Part shown: in pieces, positions 61,904 to 64,000 of the stretch
How positions within the stretch are numbered: the stretch's first letter is position 1
How the letters are laid out: each line of letters opens with the position of its first letter
Source of the DNA: DATKSG01 sp035531775
GTDB lineage: Bacteria > Actinomycetota > Acidimicrobiia > Acidimicrobiales > UBA8190
Direction: 5' to 3'
Assembly (NCBI GenBank): GCA_035531775.1
Contig: DATKSG010000032.1
Location: 17,879-81,878, forward strand
DNA length: 64,000 bases
Program-made: the position numbers and the translations under genes
The notes under the pieces: model-generated
What the model was told of the DNA's origin: nothing
What the model saw: only the letters and a program-made list of their open reading frames with translations
The model's database searches: none

Positions 61904-62464
61904 GTGAGCGCCGAGCACTGGGACGGGAATCCTGATCTCGGCGCCGTGGTGGTGACGGCCCACGACCTGCTCGAGCGAGTGGCCCAGCTCGGTGACCAGA
62001 TCACCGAGGACTACGACGGCCGGCCCCCGTTGCTCGTGGGCGTGCTGAAAGGCGCCTTCGTGTTCATGAGCGACTTGGCCCGCGCCATCCGCCAACCGGT
62101 GGAGATCGACGTCATGGCCGTGGCCTCCTACGGATCGGCCACCGCCACCAGCGGCGTGGTGAGGATCGTGAAGGACCTCGACTCGGACCTGACCGACCGC
62201 CACGTGCTGGTGGTGGAGGACATCGTCGACAGCGGGCTCACCTTGTCGTACCTGAACCGCAGCCTCCTGGCCCGCCATCCGGCCAGCCTCGAGGTGTGCG
62301 CCTTGCTGGTCAAAGAAGGACGGCAGCGGGCCAAGCTCGACCTGCGCTACGTGGGCTTCCACATCCCGCCGGATTTCGTGGTGGGCTATGGCCTTGATGT
62401 GGCCGAGCGCTACCGCAACCTCCCCGACGTGCGCGTCTACACGGGCCCCGTCCCCGTTGACTGA
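61904..62464 (+). CDS. hpt: Hypoxanthine(-guanine) phosphoribosyltransferase
   Basis: Purine salvage enzyme of 186 residues that makes IMP/GMP from bases and PRPP. Motifs: PPi loop GVLKGAFVFMSDL, flexible loop SYGSATATSGVVRI, PRPP loop VLVVEDIVDSGLTL and base site KLDLRYVGFHIPPDFVVGYGLD. GTG 61904 follows TAGTCT by 9 nt. In many Actinobacteria ftsH comes next; here folE follows. Confidence 0.95.
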   Translation: MSAEHWDGNPDLGAVVVTAHDLLERVAQLGDQITEDYDGRPPLLVGVLKGAFVFMSDLARAIRQPVEIDVMAVASYGSATATSGVVRIVKDLDSDLTDRHVLVVEDIVDSGLTLSYLNRSLLARHPASLEVCALLVKEGRQRAKLDLRYVGFHIPPDFVVGYGLDVAERYRNLPDVRVYTGPVPVD

Positions 62465-62518
62465 ACGCCCTGCACCTCACGTGCGCCGACAACACGCGCT
62501 GCCACCAGGAGCAAGAGG

Positions 62519-63088
62519 TTGAGCATCGACGCCGGGCGCGTCGAACGCGCCGTCGTCGAGCTCCTGCTGGCCATCGGCGAGGACCCCGGGCGCGACGGGC
62601 TCAGCGCCACGCCCCGCCGGGTGGCGGCCATGTACGAGGAGCTGTTCGCCGGCCACGGCGGCGACCCGGGCGACCATCTGACGGTCACCTTCGCCGCCGA
62701 CCACGACGAGATGGTCATGGTGCGCGACATCCCCTTCGCCTCTCTGTGCGAGCACCACATGGTGCCCTTCATCGGCAAGGCGCACGTGGCCTACATCCCT
62801 GGTGCCGACGGGCGCATAACCGGCTTGTCCAAGCTGGCGCGCCTGGTGGACGACTTCGCCCGGCGCCTGCAGGTCCAAGAGCGCATGACGACCCAGATCG
62901 CCGACACTCTCGAGGGCGCCCTCGACCCCCGGGGGGTCCTGGTGGTGGTCGAAGCCGAGCACCTGTGCATGTCCATGCGCGGGGTTCGCAAGCCCGGCAC
63001 CCTCACCATCACCTCGGCCGTGCGGGGCCTGTTCCGCGACGATCCCCGGACCCGGGCCGAGGCCATGCAGTTCGTCCACGGCCGCTGA
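62519..63088 (+). CDS. folE: GTP cyclohydrolase I
   Basis: First step of folate synthesis: GTP to 7,8-dihydroneopterin triphosphate. In the 189 residues, the zinc ligands are C77, H80 and C150 (LCEHHMVPF, EAEHLCMSMRGV). The substrate loop GLSKLARLVDDFARRLQVQERMT is intact. TTG 62519 has AGGAGCAAGAGG just upstream. Confidence 0.96.
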   Translation: MSIDAGRVERAVVELLLAIGEDPGRDGLSATPRRVAAMYEELFAGHGGDPGDHLTVTFAADHDEMVMVRDIPFASLCEHHMVPFIGKAHVAYIPGADGRITGLSKLARLVDDFARRLQVQERMTTQIADTLEGALDPRGVLVVVEAEHLCMSMRGVRKPGTLTITSAVRGLFRDDPRTRAEAMQFVHGR

Positions 63089-63118
63089 CGCCCCGCACCC
63101 GGGCGCGCGCGGGCCGTC

Positions 63119-63124
63119 TACGCT
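63119..63124 (+). promoter_or_regulatory. TACGCT -10 box, leaderless promoter of folP
   Basis: TACGCT ends 7 nt before ATG 63132; no ribosome-binding site is seen. Confidence 0.45.
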
Positions 63125-63131
63125 CTCGCCT

Positions 63132-63935
63132 ATGCGGCCCCTGGTCATGGGCGTCCTGAACGTGACGCCCGACTCCTTCTCCGACGGTGGCCGGTACCTG
63201 GACCCTGAGCGGGCCGTGGCCCGGGGCCTCGAAATGCTGGCCGAAGGGGCCGACGTCGTCGACGTGGGCGGCGAATCCAGCCGCCCCGGGGCGGCGCCCG
63301 TGCCCGAGGCCGAGGAACGGGCCCGCACCGTGGCCGTGGTGAGAGCGTTGGCCCCGCACGGCCGGGTATCCATCGACACCGTAAAGGCCTCCGTGGCCGA
63401 GGCCGCCCTTGCCGCGGGGGCCACCTTGGTCAACGACATCTCGGCCACGTTGTGGCCGCTGGCCGCCGAAGCCGGGGCCGGCTTCGTGGCCATGCACATG
63501 CAGGGCACGCCGCCCACCATGCAGCTCGACCCCCGCTACGACGACGTGGTGGCCGAGGTGAGGCAGTTCCTCGTGTCCCGGGCCCGCCGGGCCCGCCTGG
63601 CCGGCGTGGAGGAGGTATGGGTGGACCCCGGCATCGGCTTCGGAAAGACGGCCGCCCACAACCTGTCGCTGCTACGCCACCTTCCCGAACTGGTCGGCTG
63701 CGGCTTCCCGGTGCTGGTCGGCACCAGCCGCAAGGGCTTTCTCGGTGGTCAGGTGGATGACCGGCTGGCACCGTCGCTGGCCAGTGCGGTGTGGGCCATG
63801 GAGGCCGGAGCCTCCATGGTGCGGGTCCACGACGTGGCCGCCACCGTGGCGGCGGCCGAATTGGTGGGGTCGGTGACCCAAGGGTCGGTGGCTCAGGTGT
63901 CGGGACGACACCTGGTGGCCGGGGGGGCCCGGTGA
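63132..63935 (+). CDS. folP: Dihydropteroate synthase
   Basis: Joins p-aminobenzoate to dihydropterin pyrophosphate. The 267-residue TIM barrel has MGVLNVTPDSFSDGG at the start, DVGGESSRPGA, SIDTVKASV, VNDIS, DPGIGFGKTAAHN and GTSRKGFLG. It follows folE by 43 bp and overlaps the next gene (GTGA). Confidence 0.96.
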   Translation: MRPLVMGVLNVTPDSFSDGGRYLDPERAVARGLEMLAEGADVVDVGGESSRPGAAPVPEAEERARTVAVVRALAPHGRVSIDTVKASVAEAALAAGATLVNDISATLWPLAAEAGAGFVAMHMQGTPPTMQLDPRYDDVVAEVRQFLVSRARRARLAGVEEVWVDPGIGFGKTAAHNLSLLRHLPELVGCGFPVLVGTSRKGFLGGQVDDRLAPSLASAVWAMEAGASMVRVHDVAATVAAAELVGSVTQGSVAQVSGRHLVAGGAR

Positions 63936-64000
63936 AGGGCAAGTGGGCAGCGGGCATCTCGCCGCGCAACTTCACCTGGATCGTCCAGGACTCACTGGCC
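63932..64000 (+). CDS. Start of an unidentified protein (partial)
   Basis: GTG 63932 overlaps the folP stop by 4 bp and opens MKGKWAAGISPRNFTWIVQD, running off the right edge. A basic start with an aromatic NFTW segment is seen in some actinobacterial phosphatase-like proteins, but 23 residues are too few to name it. Confidence 0.5.
   Translation, partial: MKGKWAAGISPRNFTWIVQDSLA

Overview
The window is high-G+C DNA with dense genes, many 1-8 bp start/stop overlaps and frequent GTG/TTG starts. WhiB, a GlnR-type regulator, GlnE, a mycothiol-type SigR/RsrA pair, a DUF929-like protein and a Zn-metalloprotease of the kind linked to F420 genomes all point to Actinomycetota. The overall mix suggests Acidimicrobiia or a close relative; that placement is an inference. 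Most of the window is ordinary chromosome. Several genes have a TANNNT box 6-9 nt before the start codon, suggesting leaderless mRNAs.

Layout. 1-9 kb: end of an unknown protein, aldo/keto reductase, DUF5666-like protein, NlpC/P60 hydrolase, SDR, MFS and EamA transporters, a hemerythrin-like protein and a Cache-GGDEF cyclase. 9-11.6 kb: an ECF sigma factor overlapping a membrane protein with a BNR-type repeat ectodomain, plus a secreted protein. 11.7-13.7 kb: two toxin-antitoxin modules (Phd/RelE, then DUF1778/GNAT), the second bracketed by a tRNA-Pro gene and a 50-nt copy of its 3' end. 13.8-18.4 kb: DinB-like protein, CBS/CorC protein, response regulator, two ArsA/Get3-like ATPases and divergent WhiB. 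18.4-25.9 kb: DUF929-like protein, hydrolase, Nudix, metallo-beta-lactamase, Mrp, ErpA, a ferredoxin fused to a shortened xanthine-dehydrogenase-like region, and RidA. 25.9-29.7 kb: nitrogen cluster of glnR, a GlnA2-like synthetase and divergent glnA; glnE lies at 41.8-44.4 kb.

29.7-32.3 kb: an island (small acidic protein, truncated BrkB, Fic protein) behind glnA, closed by a second copy of the last codons of glnA. 32.3-46.9 kb: hypothetical protein, cNMP-binding protein, Tat-exported phospholipase C-like enzyme, ABC-2 exporter, nitrobindin, CMD protein, TetR, histidine kinase, GlnE, NadE. 47-57.6 kb: primary-like sigma factor, HAD phosphatase, two KTN proteins, H+-pyrophosphatase, topoisomerase I, thymidylate kinase, DNA polymerase III delta'. 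57.6-58.5 kb: tRNA-Thr and a YwaF-family gene closed by a 33-nt copy of the tRNA 3' end. 58.5-64 kb: SigR/RsrA, metalloprotease, tilS, hpt, folE, folP and the start of one more gene.

The most unusual signal is the recurrence of three small islands, each behind an intact host gene (tRNA-Pro, glnA, tRNA-Thr), each closed by a duplicate of that gene's 3' end and each with short direct repeats beside one copy. None contains a visible integrase. They look like decayed or trans-mobilised integrative elements. No CRISPR array, rRNA operon, transposase or recombinase gene was seen.
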